From positions 65,230-129,229 of the forward strand of contig DASQFI010000033.1 of the NCBI GenBank assembly GCA_035633215.1: DNA of 64,000 bases, read 5' to 3'. Under the pieces are notes generated by a model. The model was given only the letters and a program-made list of their open reading frames with translations. It was not told the origin of the DNA and ran no database searches. The position numbers were made by a program, and so were the translations under genes. The DNA comes from DASQFI01 sp035633215. Its GTDB lineage: Bacteria; Acidobacteriota; Vicinamibacteria; Vicinamibacterales; SCN-69-37. How positions within the stretch are numbered: the stretch's first letter is position 1; each line of letters starts with the position of its first letter. Positions 31,648 to 44,113 of this stretch are shown one piece after another.

Positions 31648-33950
31648 GCCCCGGCACCAGACTCGGCCACTACGAGATACTCGCCACGCTCGGCGCGGGC
31701 GGGATGGGTGAGGTCTACCGCGCCGCCGACACCACGCTCGGCAGACACGTCGCCCTCAAAGTCCTCCCCGCCGCCCTGGCCAGCGATCCCGAGCGCATCG
31801 ATCGCTTCCGGCGCGAGGCCCGCGCCGTCGCCGCCCTGAACCATCCCCACATCGTCACCATCCACTCGGTCGAACAGGCCGACGGCGTCCAGTTTCTGAC
31901 GATGGAGCTGGTGGAGGGCCAGTCGTTGGACCGATGCGTGCCGTCCAGCGGTATGCCGATGGAGAGACTGCTGGAGATCGCGCAGTCGCTCTCCGACGCC
32001 CTCGATGCCGCGCACGACAAGGGCATTGTCCATCGCGACCTCAAGCCCGCCAATGTGATGCTGACCTCGGATGGCCGCGTGAAGATTCTCGATTTCGGCC
32101 TCGCCAAGATCAGCGGCTCGACTCCATCTCCAGGCGAAGAACTCGAGACGATGGCCCGGACGAGCGCGGGCGTGATGCTTGGAACGATGCCGTACATGTC
32201 GCCTGAGCAGGTCGAGGGCCGGCCCGTCGATCACCGGAGCGACCTCTTCTCGCTCGGGATCGTGCTGCACGAGCTGGCGACGGGCACGCGTCCGTTTCAG
32301 GGCGCGAGTCCGGCGACGGTGCTCTCGGCCATCCTGCGGGACACGCCCGCCTCGATCTGCGACACGCGGCAAGACGCGCCGCAGCCGTTGGGCCGGCTGA
32401 TCGCGCGTTGCCTCGAAAAGGATCGAGAACGACGAATCCAGACGGCAAGGGACGTCAAGAACGAGCTGGACGCGTTGAAGCGCGGCCTCACCTCGGGCAG
32501 CAGTGCGCGTCGGACGCCGGCAACCGGCGCCGAGCGGCGTTCCATCGTCGTGTTGCCTTTCGCGAACCTGAGTCCCGACGCCGAGAATGAGTACTTCAGT
32601 GACGGCCTGACCGAAGAGATCATCGCGGACCTGTCGAAAGTCCGGGCGCTCAGTGTGATCTCCCGGACGTCGGCGATGCAGCTGAAGGGCGCGAAGAAGG
32701 ACGTCCGGACGATCGGGCGCGAGCTCGGAGTGCAGTACGTGCTGAACGGAAGCGTTCGAAAGGCCGGCACCAGCCTTCGCATTACCGCGCAACTCGTCGA
32801 CGCGGCGTCGGACGCGCAGCTGTGGTCCGAGAAGTACAGCGGCACGATCGACGACGTGTTTGACCTGCAGGAGCGCGTGTCGCGCGAGATCGTGAAGGCG
32901 CTCGACATCACGCTGTCGTCGGACGAGCAGCGGCGGCTGGCGGAACGGCCGATTGCCGACGTGCGCGCGTTCGAGCTGTTCCTCCAGGCGCGGCAGGAAC
33001 TGCGGCGGTATGCGATCGATCGGGCACTCGCGAACATCCGCGCGGCGCTGCGCATCGAGGGCGAGACAGCGCCGCTGCTCGCGTTGCTCACGTGGGCGAA
33101 GGTCTGGCAGGTCCGCGTCGGGATCAGCCCGGATCGGACCCCGCTCGACGAGGCCGAGCAAGAGGCGCGCGCGCTGCTCGCCCGGGCGCCCGATGCGCCG
33201 TTCGGGTATTCGCTGCTCGGACACATCGAGTACGAACGCGGGCGCCAGCCGGAAGCGGTCCACTACCTCAGGCTCGCGCTCGAGCGGGAACCGAACGACT
33301 CCGACACGATCTTGATGATGTGCATCGGCCAGATCGCGGGCGGCCAGAACGCCGAGGGGCAGGAAGCGGCGCGTCGGATGGTGGCGTGCGATCCGCTGTC
33401 GCCCGTGTCGTGGATGGCCATGGGCATCCCGACCTGGTTCATCGGCAGGCCGGACGAGGGGATCCCGCATCTCGAGAAGGGGCTGGAACTCGACCCGCAG
33501 AACTTCATCCTTCATTGGTGCCTCGGGTACACCTATGCCCTGGTCGGTCGGCTTGGCGAGGCGTCGCAACATGCCAGGGCGCTCCACGCCATGGGTCCCG
33601 ATCTGCCTTACACGCGCCAGTTACTCTCGCTCATCGACGGACTCGAGGGCCGACGGGACGCGGCGCTCGAGCGGATCGCGTCGCTCAATCTTGCGGCGCT
33701 CGACGCGCATCACCAGTTCCACCTGGCCGAGTCGTTCATCGCGGCCGGCGAACACGAGCGTGGTCTCGATCTGCTCGAGCTGGCCGTTCAGGGCTTCTAT
33801 CCCTATCCGTTCATGGCCGAGTACTGCCGCTTCCTCAATCCCGTGCGCGGCACGGTGCGGTTCGCCGGGATTCTGGCGACCGCCAAGGCGCTGGCGGACG
33901 CATTTCCTGAAAAGGTACGAAATCTCTCATCCCCAGGAGGCACCAGATGA
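31638..33950 (+). CDS. Ser/Thr kinase with TolB-like and TPR domains
   Basis: 770 residues. The Hanks-type kinase occupies about 1-285 (GAGGMGEVYRA at 19-29, Lys41, HRD 132-134, DFG 152-154, SPE). Residues about 300-420 form a TolB N-terminal/FlgO-like domain often found with adenylyl cyclases (RSIVVLPFANLSPDAENEYF, VQYVLNGSVRKAG, LWSEKYSG). The C-terminal 350 residues are TPR-like helical repeats (GYSLLGHIEYERGRQPEAVH, FILHWCLGYTYALVGRLGEA). No membrane helix is seen, unlike the other kinases here. Its stop overlaps the next ATG (ATGA), coupling a SnoaL lipoprotein. A truncated kinase start precedes it. Confidence 0.92.
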   Translation: MALGPGTRLGHYEILATLGAGGMGEVYRAADTTLGRHVALKVLPAALASDPERIDRFRREARAVAALNHPHIVTIHSVEQADGVQFLTMELVEGQSLDRCVPSSGMPMERLLEIAQSLSDALDAAHDKGIVHRDLKPANVMLTSDGRVKILDFGLAKISGSTPSPGEELETMARTSAGVMLGTMPYMSPEQVEGRPVDHRSDLFSLGIVLHELATGTRPFQGASPATVLSAILRDTPASICDTRQDAPQPLGRLIARCLEKDRERRIQTARDVKNELDALKRGLTSGSSARRTPATGAERRSIVVLPFANLSPDAENEYFSDGLTEEIIADLSKVRALSVISRTSAMQLKGAKKDVRTIGRELGVQYVLNGSVRKAGTSLRITAQLVDAASDAQLWSEKYSGTIDDVFDLQERVSREIVKALDITLSSDEQRRLAERPIADVRAFELFLQARQELRRYAIDRALANIRAALRIEGETAPLLALLTWAKVWQVRVGISPDRTPLDEAEQEARALLARAPDAPFGYSLLGHIEYERGRQPEAVHYLRLALEREPNDSDTILMMCIGQIAGGQNAEGQEAARRMVACDPLSPVSWMAMGIPTWFIGRPDEGIPHLEKGLELDPQNFILHWCLGYTYALVGRLGEASQHARALHAMGPDLPYTRQLLSLIDGLEGRRDAALERIASLNLAALDAHHQFHLAESFIAAGEHERGLDLLELAVQGFYPYPFMAEYCRFLNPVRGTVRFAGILATAKALADAFPEKVRNLSSPGGTR

Positions 33951-34438
33951 TCCGCAGACTGTTCCTCGTGATCGGGATCGGCGCATTGGGCGCATGCGCA
34001 CCAGCACCGGCCCCCGCGCCCGCGCCGCAAGACACGGCCGCCGACGAGGCGAAGATCCGGGCGGACCTGCCGCTGTGGTTCGAGCACTACAACAACGGCA
34101 ACGCCGATGGCGTCGCCAGCCAGTACGCGGAGGACGGCATCCTGATGCCTCCGAACGCGCCGGCCTCGACCGGCCGCGCGGCGATTCGTGCGTTCATCGC
34201 CGCCGACTCCGCCAAGACGAAGGCGGCAGGCCTGATGCTCAAGAACACGGCAATCACAGCCGTAGGCGTGAGCGGCGACATCGGCTGGATGAGCGGGACG
34301 TTCGCCGTCGTTGATGCGAAAGGCACCACGGTCGACACCGGTAAGTACTTGTCGGTGCATCGCCGGGCGAACGGCACCTGGCTCTACGTTCGCGATATCT
34401 GGAACACGGACACGGAGCCGCCGCCGGCGAAGAAGTAA
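33947..34438 (+). CDS. SnoaL/DUF4440-like lipoprotein
   Basis: 163 residues. Signal peptide MIRRLFLVIGIGALGAC ends in a lipobox (ALGAC), followed by a Pro/Ala linker and an NTF2-like domain of the SgcJ/DUF4440 group (WFEHYNNGNADGVASQYAEDGILMPP, TGRAAIRAFIAADS, WLYVRDIWNTD). The group includes polyketide-cyclase-like and calcium/calmodulin-associated folds, mostly ligand binding. It overlaps the TPR kinase by 4 bases, so both products are made together; a ligand-sensing partner of the kinase is one hypothesis. Confidence 0.85.
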   Translation: MIRRLFLVIGIGALGACAPAPAPAPAPQDTAADEAKIRADLPLWFEHYNNGNADGVASQYAEDGILMPPNAPASTGRAAIRAFIAADSAKTKAAGLMLKNTAITAVGVSGDIGWMSGTFAVVDAKGTTVDTGKYLSVHRRANGTWLYVRDIWNTDTEPPPAKK

Positions 34439-34479
34439 CAAAGGCGCAAAGCCTAAAAGGCTCAAAGGCGGAGCCAAGA

Positions 34480-37107
34480 TCATTTCAGCGCCAGCGTCGG
34501 ATCGATCATGGCCGCTCGGCGGGCGGGAATGTAGATCGAGACAATCGCGACGCCGGCGAAGAGCATCAGCACCGCTAGAAATGTGGGCGTGTCGGTCGGC
34601 GTGATGCCGAACAGGATCCCTGAAATGATCTTGGTCAGCGCGAGCGCACCCGCGACTCCGACGCTCGCACCAATGAAGACCGTGATCAGGCCCTGACGCA
34701 TGACGAGGGCGAGCGTCTGTCCCGGCGTGCCGCCGAGGGCGAGCCGAATCCCGATTTCCTGGGTTCGGCGCACCACCGAATACGCGCTCGCCCCGTAGAT
34801 GCCCGCGCTGGCGATGACCAGCGCGATGATGGCGAAGATCCCCAGAAGCATCATGTACACGCGGGGCGCGGCGGCTGATTCCCAGAGCACGCGGTCCATG
34901 GGCTGCAGGTTCGTGATGGGCTGATCCTTCTCCACGGCCCAGACGCTCGCGCGCACGGCGTTGATCATCGACGCGGGATCCATGGAGGTGCGGACCACCA
35001 GGGACATGTGCGCGTCCTGCGCCTTGTAGAACGGCTGCTGACTCGGCACGAACACCTGCGGGGCCGGGTCCATGAGCCGACCGTGGTACCGCACCTCGCG
35101 GACCACGCCTATGACCGTCAGCCAGCGCTCGCGATTCTTCTCGTAGTAGAACTGCAGCCGTTTGCCGATTGCCTCTTCGGTCGGCCAGAACCGGCGCGCC
35201 ATCGTCTCGTTGATGACCGCGACCGGAATGCTGGCGGACGTGTCGTCCGCGTTGAACCCGCGCCCCCACACGACCGGAATGTCCATGGCACGGAAGAAGT
35301 CGCCGCTCACGATGTTGAAGGCGGCGGGATGGCCGCTGCCCGGCCGGGGATCGTCATGGCCCTCGACGCGAAACGTCTCGCGGCGGCCCCCTCCGGTGAA
35401 CGGCTGGTCGACGTGCAGCCCGACGGCGACGACGCCCGGCAACACGCCAATCGCGTTCAGAAGCCGCTGCACGTACGCCTCCCGTTGCGGCGGATCCAGG
35501 TATCGCTTCGACAGCAGGAGATCCGCGGTCAGCGCGCGGTGCGTGTCGACGCCCAACTCGACTCGCTGCAGCCGGATGAAGCTGTTGACGAGGAGGCCGG
35601 CGCCGATGAGGAGCATCACCGTCATCGCCGTCTGACCGACGATCAGCAGGTGACCCAGCCGGCGCTCGGTCACACCGCTCGACTGTGTCCGGCTGTCCTG
35701 CCTGAGGCATTCCGTCAGGCCCACTCTTCGCACCATGAGCGCGGGCGGCAGTCCGCTGAGCACCCCGCAGAACGCCGCAAGGACGAATGCGACGCCGAGC
35801 ATCGTCCAGTCGAACGGAATCTCGGGCAGGCCGAACTGTTGCGAGAGCGACGCGACCAGGAACGCGCTGCCCCACAAGGCCAGCACGGCCCCCAGCACCG
35901 CGGCAACGACTGAGAGGCTGAGGCTTTCGGTCAGCAACTGCCGGACGAGCCGCCCTCGCCCCGCGCCGAGCGCACTGCGGACCGCGAGCTCGCGCTGCCG
36001 GGCGATGCCTTTGGTCAGCACCAGGTTGCCCACGTTGGCGCACCCAATCAGCAGCACACACAGTCCGGCACCCAGCAGCACCAGCAGCGGCGTGCGCACC
36101 TGGCCGACCGCCACCTCGTGAAGCGGAACGACGTTCACGCCCCGGCCTTCGTTCGAGTCCGGGAACGCCTGCTCCAGTCTGGACGCGATCGCATCCAGCT
36201 CCTGCTGGGCTGCCGAGCGTGAGACGGCAGATCTGAGACGCGCGATCCCGCGAATGTATCCACAGCTGCGGCACGGGCGTTCAGGCACCGGCACGATCAC
36301 ATCGGTATCGATGAACGGCGGGAATTGGAACCCGGCCGGCAGCACGCCCACAATGGCGTGGCTGACTTCGTTCAGCAATATCGTCCGGCCGAGAACGCGC
36401 GGGTCGCTGCCGTAGCGCGTCGTCCAGAGTCTGTGGCTGATTAGCGCGACCGCCTGGGTCCTTCGCTGTTCCTCGGCGTCGAAGGACCTGCCGACCGCCG
36501 GACTCACGCCAACGACACTCAAGAATTCGTGGGACGCGCGCACACCCGCGACGGACTCCGGGACGCCATCGCCGGTGACGTTGATAGCATCCTGCCGGTA
36601 CGCGGCGGCACCCGTGAACGCATGGCTCTGGTCTCTCCAGGCCGAGAAATCCAGAAAAGAAGTGGTGTCGCGATAGAGGGCGCGCTTCGGACTCGTCGCG
36701 AACAGCACGACAAGTCGATCCGCGTTGGGCAACGGCAGCGGACGGAGCACAAGCGTGTTGACGACATTCAGAATCGCCGTCGTCGCGCCGATGCCAAGGG
36801 CCAGCGTGACGACCGCGACCGCCGCAAAACTCGGATGGCGGCGCATCGTCCTCACGCCATAGCGGACGTCCTGGACCAGCCGTTCGGCGCTTCCCCACGC
36901 CCAGACGTCCCGCGTCTCCTCGCGAATCCACGCGACATTGCCGAAGTCCTTTCGCGCCGCGCGCCGTGCCTCGTCGGGCGCGAGTCCGTCGGCGATCCGT
37001 TCGTCGGCTTCCTCGGAGAGATGGAACGCGAGCTCCTCGTCGAGTTCGCTTTCCTGGCGACGCCACCGCCAGAGGGCGCGCAGACGCGATCGCAGTCGTC
37101 CGGCCAT
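34480..37107 (-). CDS. ADOP-type ABC transporter permease (MacB/FtsX)
   Basis: 875 residues, typical of the acidobacterial duplicated orphan permease family. An N-terminal prefix (about 1-80, ELDEELAFHLSEEADERI..EARRAARKDFGN) precedes two repeats of MacB-type periplasmic domain plus FtsX permease. Membrane segments include AAVAVVTLALGIGATTAI and the C-terminal four-helix set (IALVIASAGIYGASAYSVVRRTQEIGIRLALG). The family lacks an own ATPase and none is in the window. The start at 37107 leaves a 5-base gap to the padR stop and is preferred over in-frame starts inside padR. Expression is probably controlled by PadR. Confidence 0.93.
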   Translation of the reverse strand: MAGRLRSRLRALWRWRRQESELDEELAFHLSEEADERIADGLAPDEARRAARKDFGNVAWIREETRDVWAWGSAERLVQDVRYGVRTMRRHPSFAAVAVVTLALGIGATTAILNVVNTLVLRPLPLPNADRLVVLFATSPKRALYRDTTSFLDFSAWRDQSHAFTGAAAYRQDAINVTGDGVPESVAGVRASHEFLSVVGVSPAVGRSFDAEEQRRTQAVALISHRLWTTRYGSDPRVLGRTILLNEVSHAIVGVLPAGFQFPPFIDTDVIVPVPERPCRSCGYIRGIARLRSAVSRSAAQQELDAIASRLEQAFPDSNEGRGVNVVPLHEVAVGQVRTPLLVLLGAGLCVLLIGCANVGNLVLTKGIARQRELAVRSALGAGRGRLVRQLLTESLSLSVVAAVLGAVLALWGSAFLVASLSQQFGLPEIPFDWTMLGVAFVLAAFCGVLSGLPPALMVRRVGLTECLRQDSRTQSSGVTERRLGHLLIVGQTAMTVMLLIGAGLLVNSFIRLQRVELGVDTHRALTADLLLSKRYLDPPQREAYVQRLLNAIGVLPGVVAVGLHVDQPFTGGGRRETFRVEGHDDPRPGSGHPAAFNIVSGDFFRAMDIPVVWGRGFNADDTSASIPVAVINETMARRFWPTEEAIGKRLQFYYEKNRERWLTVIGVVREVRYHGRLMDPAPQVFVPSQQPFYKAQDAHMSLVVRTSMDPASMINAVRASVWAVEKDQPITNLQPMDRVLWESAAAPRVYMMLLGIFAIIALVIASAGIYGASAYSVVRRTQEIGIRLALGGTPGQTLALVMRQGLITVFIGASVGVAGALALTKIISGILFGITPTDTPTFLAVLMLFAGVAIVSIYIPARRAAMIDPTLALK

Positions 37108-37112
37108 CGTCT

Positions 37113-37454
37113 CTACTGAGCGGTTCGTAAGACCCGTGCCATGGCCGCCGACAGCTGCTCCCATTTCGACTGCTCGGCGGTGAGCTGTTTCCGTCCGGAT
37201 CGGGTGAGGCGGTAGTACTTCGCGCGCTTGCCCTTGTCGGAGATCTCCCACTGGGCCGAGATCCAGCCCTGCGCCTCGAGCCGGTGGAGCGCCGGGTAGA
37301 GCGATCCTGTCTCGATCTGGAGCACGTCTTCCGACACGGCGCGAATCTGCTTCGCGATGGCGTGGCCGTGGGAGGCGCCAAATAACAGGGTGCGCAGGAT
37401 CAGGAGATCCAGCGTTCCCTGGAGCAGGTCGATGCGCGGTGTGGCCTTGGGCAT
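37113..37454 (-). CDS. PadR-family transcriptional regulator
   Basis: 113 residues of a winged-helix PadR protein (IDLLQGTLDLLILRTLLFGASHGHAIAKQI, TGSLYPALHRLEAQGWISAQW, RAKYYRLTRSGRKQL). In Acidobacteriota this gene is usually placed directly before an ADOP permease, as here. The PadR start is 5 bases before the first of two operator-like dyads, so autorepression is expected. A longer in-frame upstream start would run through those operators and is rejected. Confidence 0.95.
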   Translation of the reverse strand: MPKATPRIDLLQGTLDLLILRTLLFGASHGHAIAKQIRAVSEDVLQIETGSLYPALHRLEAQGWISAQWEISDKGKRAKYYRLTRSGRKQLTAEQSKWEQLSAAMARVLRTAQ

Positions 37455-37459
37455 ATTGT

Positions 37460-37499
37460 GTAGACAGTCTACTGTATTATTGTGTAGTAGGTCTACACA
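37460..37499. promoter_or_regulatory. Two tandem TGTGTAG dyads upstream of padR
   Basis: GTAGAC-A-GTCTAC at 37460-37472 and TGTGTAG-5 bases-CTACACA at 37481-37499 are dyads sharing the half-site TGTGTAG, with centres about 24 bases apart. Placed just in front of padR they are the likely PadR binding sites controlling padR and the ADOP permease. Confidence 0.7.
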
Positions 37500-37523
37500 A
37501 AAATGAACGGCCCCATTGGCAGG

Positions 37524-37567
37524 AAGGCCCAAGGCTAAAGGCCCAAGGCGCAAGGGCCCAAGGGCCC
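37524..37567. repeat. Tandem AAGGCCC-type heptamer, six copies
   Basis: Six consecutive units of AAGGCCC, AAGGCTA, AAGGCCC, AAGGCGC, AAGGGCCC, AAGGGCCC. They lie in the divergent space between padR and the kinase fusion gene. A related A/G-rich stretch with AAAGGC units is found at 34439-34470. No function is evident. Confidence 0.75.
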
Positions 37568-37662
37568 GAGTAAGAGCTCTTTCTCAAGGCTTCCGATTGC
37601 TTCAACAGCACCCTGCTTCCCTGGGCTTTGGGCCCTGGCGAGGTCGTACAATCCACCTCCTC

Positions 37663-40755
<3,093 letters not shown>

Positions 40756-40757
40756 CG

Positions 40758-41744
40758 TCATTTCTCCGGCAGCACGTGCCGCTCAATCAGATCGAACAGC
40801 TCCCGCCGGTACCCCCTCCGCTCGTCGCTGATCGTCGTGGACGACGTCACGGCAATCACCAGATCCAGATCGCGGAAGACGAAGATGTACTGCCCGCCGA
40901 ATCCCCACGCGAAGCAGGCACGATGGCTTCCGAACGTCTGGGTCCACCAACCGTAGCCGTACTCGCGATCGGAATCCCAGCGTGAGCGCGTGCGCGGGGT
41001 GCAGGAGGCGTCCACCCACGCGGCCGGAACGACCTGCACGCCGCTGGCGCGACCGCGATTGAGGTACAGCTCGCCGAGCGTCGTCATTTGCCGCGGCGTC
41101 ATCAGCATCTCGTTACCGCCGAGGTAGATGCCCTGCGGATCTCGCGTCCACCGCGCGAGCGTGACGCCCAGCGGCTTCCCGAGCGTCTCGACCGCAAACT
41201 GATGCGTCGATTTCCCGGACGCCCTGGTGAGAATCGCCGAGAGGATGTGCGACGTCCCGGTGCTGTACTCCATCGATGTGCCGGGCTCGCTCACCAACGG
41301 ACGGCCCAGCGCGTGGCGCACCCAGTTTGCGCTGCTCACCCATCGACCATAGTTCCCGCCGCTCGTCGACTCGAGACCCGATCGCATCGTCAACAGGTCC
41401 TCAATCATGATCGTCTGCTTGCGCCTGTCGGGATCCTTGCGGAGCTCGGAAAACCAGCGATCGATGGGGGTGCTCAGGCTGGGAATCAGCTTGCGTTCGA
41501 TCGCGATGCCGACCAGCGTCGAAATGATGCTCTTCGATGCGGACTTGATGTTCGCCAGCCGGGACGCGCTGTGACCCTTCGCGTAATACTCGAGCACGAT
41601 CTGACCGCGGTGGCTCACGAGCAGGCTGTGCAGCCGCGGCAGCGATGCCGCCGCGGCCCGGACGGCAGACGCGTCCTGCTGCGGCGTGCCGTGCAGCACG
41701 GCCGCTGCGGCGAAACAGACAAAGACGGATAACGCGAGCTTCAT
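40758..41744 (-). CDS. Secreted serine hydrolase, class C beta-lactamase-like
   Basis: 328 residues. The start at 41744 gives the signal peptide MKLALSVFVCFAAAAVLHG; an ATG six codons upstream is also in frame. The SxxK motif is S68-ASK71 (IKSASKSII). YSTGTSHIL holds the Tyr motif with Thr in place of the usual Asn, as in 6-aminohexanoate-dimer-hydrolase-like esterases, and FAWGFGGQYIFVF is the third conserved segment. Likely an extracytoplasmic esterase or amidase; resistance function is not implied. It converges with the kinase fusion 2 bases apart. Confidence 0.9.
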   Translation of the reverse strand: MKLALSVFVCFAAAAVLHGTPQQDASAVRAAAASLPRLHSLLVSHRGQIVLEYYAKGHSASRLANIKSASKSIISTLVGIAIERKLIPSLSTPIDRWFSELRKDPDRRKQTIMIEDLLTMRSGLESTSGGNYGRWVSSANWVRHALGRPLVSEPGTSMEYSTGTSHILSAILTRASGKSTHQFAVETLGKPLGVTLARWTRDPQGIYLGGNEMLMTPRQMTTLGELYLNRGRASGVQVVPAAWVDASCTPRTRSRWDSDREYGYGWWTQTFGSHRACFAWGFGGQYIFVFRDLDLVIAVTSSTTISDERRGYRRELFDLIERHVLPEK

Positions 41745-41799
41745 CGCGGGATTCTCACGCATCGCGGCGCGCGCGTATCATAAGCAGTCGAGGACACCC

Positions 41800-42780
41800 A
41801 TGAACGGAACCGTCAGGAAGAATCGAAGCACACGCCGGCGCTTCGCCGCAATCCTTCTGGTCATCGCCACGGTCGCGGCGTACCCGCTGACCGCGACGAC
41901 ATTCATCTCCGCGGAACCGATTCCCACTGGAGACGTCATCGGCCAATCCGCGCTCAGCACGATCCTGAGCGCCGGCTATCCGAACCTGGAGCGCTGGAGC
42001 AATCGGCTGCTCAATGACTGCGACACCGTCCAGAACGTGATCGACACCCTCACGGCGAACGCCGCCATCACGACGGTCACTTCCGCGAATACCAGTTTTC
42101 GGGTGGCCGCCGGAGGATTCGAGGGCGTCACCAATCCGTCGTTCGTGTTCAAGGTTCAGGACTCGGGGCCTGGGGCGGTGAGCGCGGCGGATGTCAACGT
42201 GGTCAGCAATGCGCTGGGGTATGTATTGAGCCAGGGCGGAACGGCGCACTTCAGTCCGGACAATGCGAAGGCCTACGCGTTCTCTCTCGACTACGCGGTC
42301 GTCACATTCGCAGGCACGCTGACCGGGGTCCAGGCCAAAGACTTTTTCGACCATCTCGGCACCATCGATGCCGACCTGTGGAGCGGCCTGTTCGCGGGCT
42401 TCACACAGATCGCTTTTGGCAATTCGGCGTCCAATAATTCCATGTTGTTTCTCAAGCCGGCCGCAACGAAACAGCAGTTCATTACCGGCCTGTCGACGGC
42501 CGCCAGCACCACCTCGGGGGCGACGTACGTCACGGTCAAGAACAATGGCGCGCCGACAACCGCCAAGGCGGGCATCGCGTTTCCAGAGAATGACTGGATC
42601 GCGTTCCCCGGTGGCACCCAATATCTGTCTCAGCTCGGTAACGCTTCTTCGCAACTCCTGACGGAGCTGGCCGCATTGCGGCTGCAGCATCTCGAAGCCG
42701 TCGCCAATCTCCTGGAGGCGATCGAGGATGGCAACGTGACCGACTATCTCAATAGTCAGTTCGCCTGCCCGGTTCGGTGA
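41800..42780 (+). CDS. Secreted protein of unknown family
   Basis: 326 residues, ATG preceded by GAGGA. Arg-rich N-terminus (MNGTVRKNRSTRRRF) then a hydrophobic stretch AAILLVIATVAAYPLTA give a signal peptide or anchor. The body has no motif I recognise; it is Ala/Asn/Thr-rich, with segments such as SAGYPNLERWSNRLLNDCDT and YVTVKNNGAPTTAKAGIAFP. Two cysteines (C58 region and near the C-terminus, FACPVR) could pair. The next gene begins on the following base, so the GNAT-nitrilase product is co-translated. Confidence 0.7.
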   Translation: MNGTVRKNRSTRRRFAAILLVIATVAAYPLTATTFISAEPIPTGDVIGQSALSTILSAGYPNLERWSNRLLNDCDTVQNVIDTLTANAAITTVTSANTSFRVAAGGFEGVTNPSFVFKVQDSGPGAVSAADVNVVSNALGYVLSQGGTAHFSPDNAKAYAFSLDYAVVTFAGTLTGVQAKDFFDHLGTIDADLWSGLFAGFTQIAFGNSASNNSMLFLKPAATKQQFITGLSTAASTTSGATYVTVKNNGAPTTAKAGIAFPENDWIAFPGGTQYLSQLGNASSQLLTELAALRLQHLEAVANLLEAIEDGNVTDYLNSQFACPVR

Positions 42781-44040
42781 TTGAAGGTGGATGTTCGAGC
42801 TGCCGAGGACGCTGACCTCGATCCTCTCGCGCAGGTCTGGTACGACGGCTGGTACGAGGCTCATGCGGCGATCGTTCCGGCCGAGCTGACGCGACTCCGG
42901 ACGCTCGAGAGCTTTCGAGATCGGCTCCGCGCCGGCCTCCCAACGATCCGCGTCGTGGGTCCTTCCGGCGCTCCGCATGGCTTCTGCTGGATCAAGGGCG
43001 ACGAGCTCTACCAGTTGTTCGTGTCGGCCCCAACTCGTGGCTCCGGCATCGCCGTTGCGCTGATTGACGACGCCGAACGGCGACTCTTCGATAGCGGCGT
43101 CGACACGGCGTGGCTCGCCTGCGCGATTGGCAACGAGCGAGCCGCGCGCTTTTATGAAAGGCGTGCATGGCAGCGTACAGGAATCGTCGCGAATCTTGCG
43201 GAAACGTCGGAGGGCGCGTTTCCGCTCGACGTCTGGCGGTATGAAAAGGCCCTGAAGAGGCGGATCGCGCTCGCGAACCTCCGCTTTCCGTCCACGCCGG
43301 AGGAATCGATCACCCTCGCCTGTCGCGCCATCGAGGAAGCCGCGGCCAGGGGCGCGCGGATCGTCTGCTTTCCCGAGTGTTTCGTCCCCGGCTATCGACG
43401 CGCGGGCCAGCCTGCGACGCCGCCCGATCCCGAATTCCTCGAACGGGCCTGGTCCGTGATCGCCGAGGCCGCCGAGCGGGGAAAAATCGTTGTCGTGCTC
43501 GGAACAGAACGTGTCGTTGACGAGGGAGTCGTCCCGACGGCACTTGTGATCAATGCAGACGGATCATTCGCGGGATTCCAGGACAAAGTACAGATCGATC
43601 CCAGCGAGGAACCGACGTACACGCCAGGCTCGGGTCGCCGCGTGTTTCAGGCAGGCGGCCTGACGTTCGGAATCGCCATCTGCCACGAAGGCTGGCGATA
43701 TCCAGAGACCGTCCGCTTCGCTGCCCGGAATGGCGCGCAGGTGGTGTTCCATCCGCACTTTCACGAGGCCGAGCCCGGTTCCTATCGGCCGACGACGTTC
43801 GCCGACCCCGCGAATACGTTCCATGAGAAGGCGGCGCTCTGCCGCGCCGCGGAGAACACCTGCTATTTCGCGACCGTCAATTGCGCGAGTGCCGGCTCTC
43901 CGAGTACGTCGGCGATCATTCGTCCGGACGGGACCGTGCTCGGCTACCAGCCGTACGGTCAGGAAGGTTTGCTGATCGGAGACCTCGATCTGACCGCCGC
44001 CACTCGCCTGCTCGCGTCGCGCCTCAGACCCGTCACGTAA
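42781..44040 (+). CDS. GNAT acetyltransferase - nitrilase (carbon-nitrogen hydrolase) fusion
   Basis: 419 residues. Residues 1-155 are a GNAT domain with the acetyl-CoA loop APTRGSGIAVALIDDAE (83-99) and the motif NERAARFYERRAW. Residues 160-419 are a nitrilase-superfamily domain with the catalytic triad Glu199 (CFPECFVPGY), Lys269 (FQDKVQID) and Cys301 (ICHEGW), all intact. The start is TTG at 42781, directly after the previous stop; GTG at 42787 is an alternative. A linked deamidation/amide hydrolysis and N-acylation of one small amide substrate is the simplest model. No experimental link is known to me. Confidence 0.88.
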   Translation: MKVDVRAAEDADLDPLAQVWYDGWYEAHAAIVPAELTRLRTLESFRDRLRAGLPTIRVVGPSGAPHGFCWIKGDELYQLFVSAPTRGSGIAVALIDDAERRLFDSGVDTAWLACAIGNERAARFYERRAWQRTGIVANLAETSEGAFPLDVWRYEKALKRRIALANLRFPSTPEESITLACRAIEEAAARGARIVCFPECFVPGYRRAGQPATPPDPEFLERAWSVIAEAAERGKIVVVLGTERVVDEGVVPTALVINADGSFAGFQDKVQIDPSEEPTYTPGSGRRVFQAGGLTFGIAICHEGWRYPETVRFAARNGAQVVFHPHFHEAEPGSYRPTTFADPANTFHEKAALCRAAENTCYFATVNCASAGSPSTSAIIRPDGTVLGYQPYGQEGLLIGDLDLTAATRLLASRLRPVT

Positions 44041-44113
44041 CGTCTCGATGCCGCTTGACCGGCCCCGCACAACGGTCTGGAGCATATACTTTGCGAGGCA
44101 AAGGAGGTCACAA

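Noticed and set aside
37516..37662. Upstream in-frame extension of the second kinase fusion
   Set aside because: It would translate the AAGGCCC heptamer repeats; the ATG at 37663 gives the standard PGVRLGRYEI kinase start.
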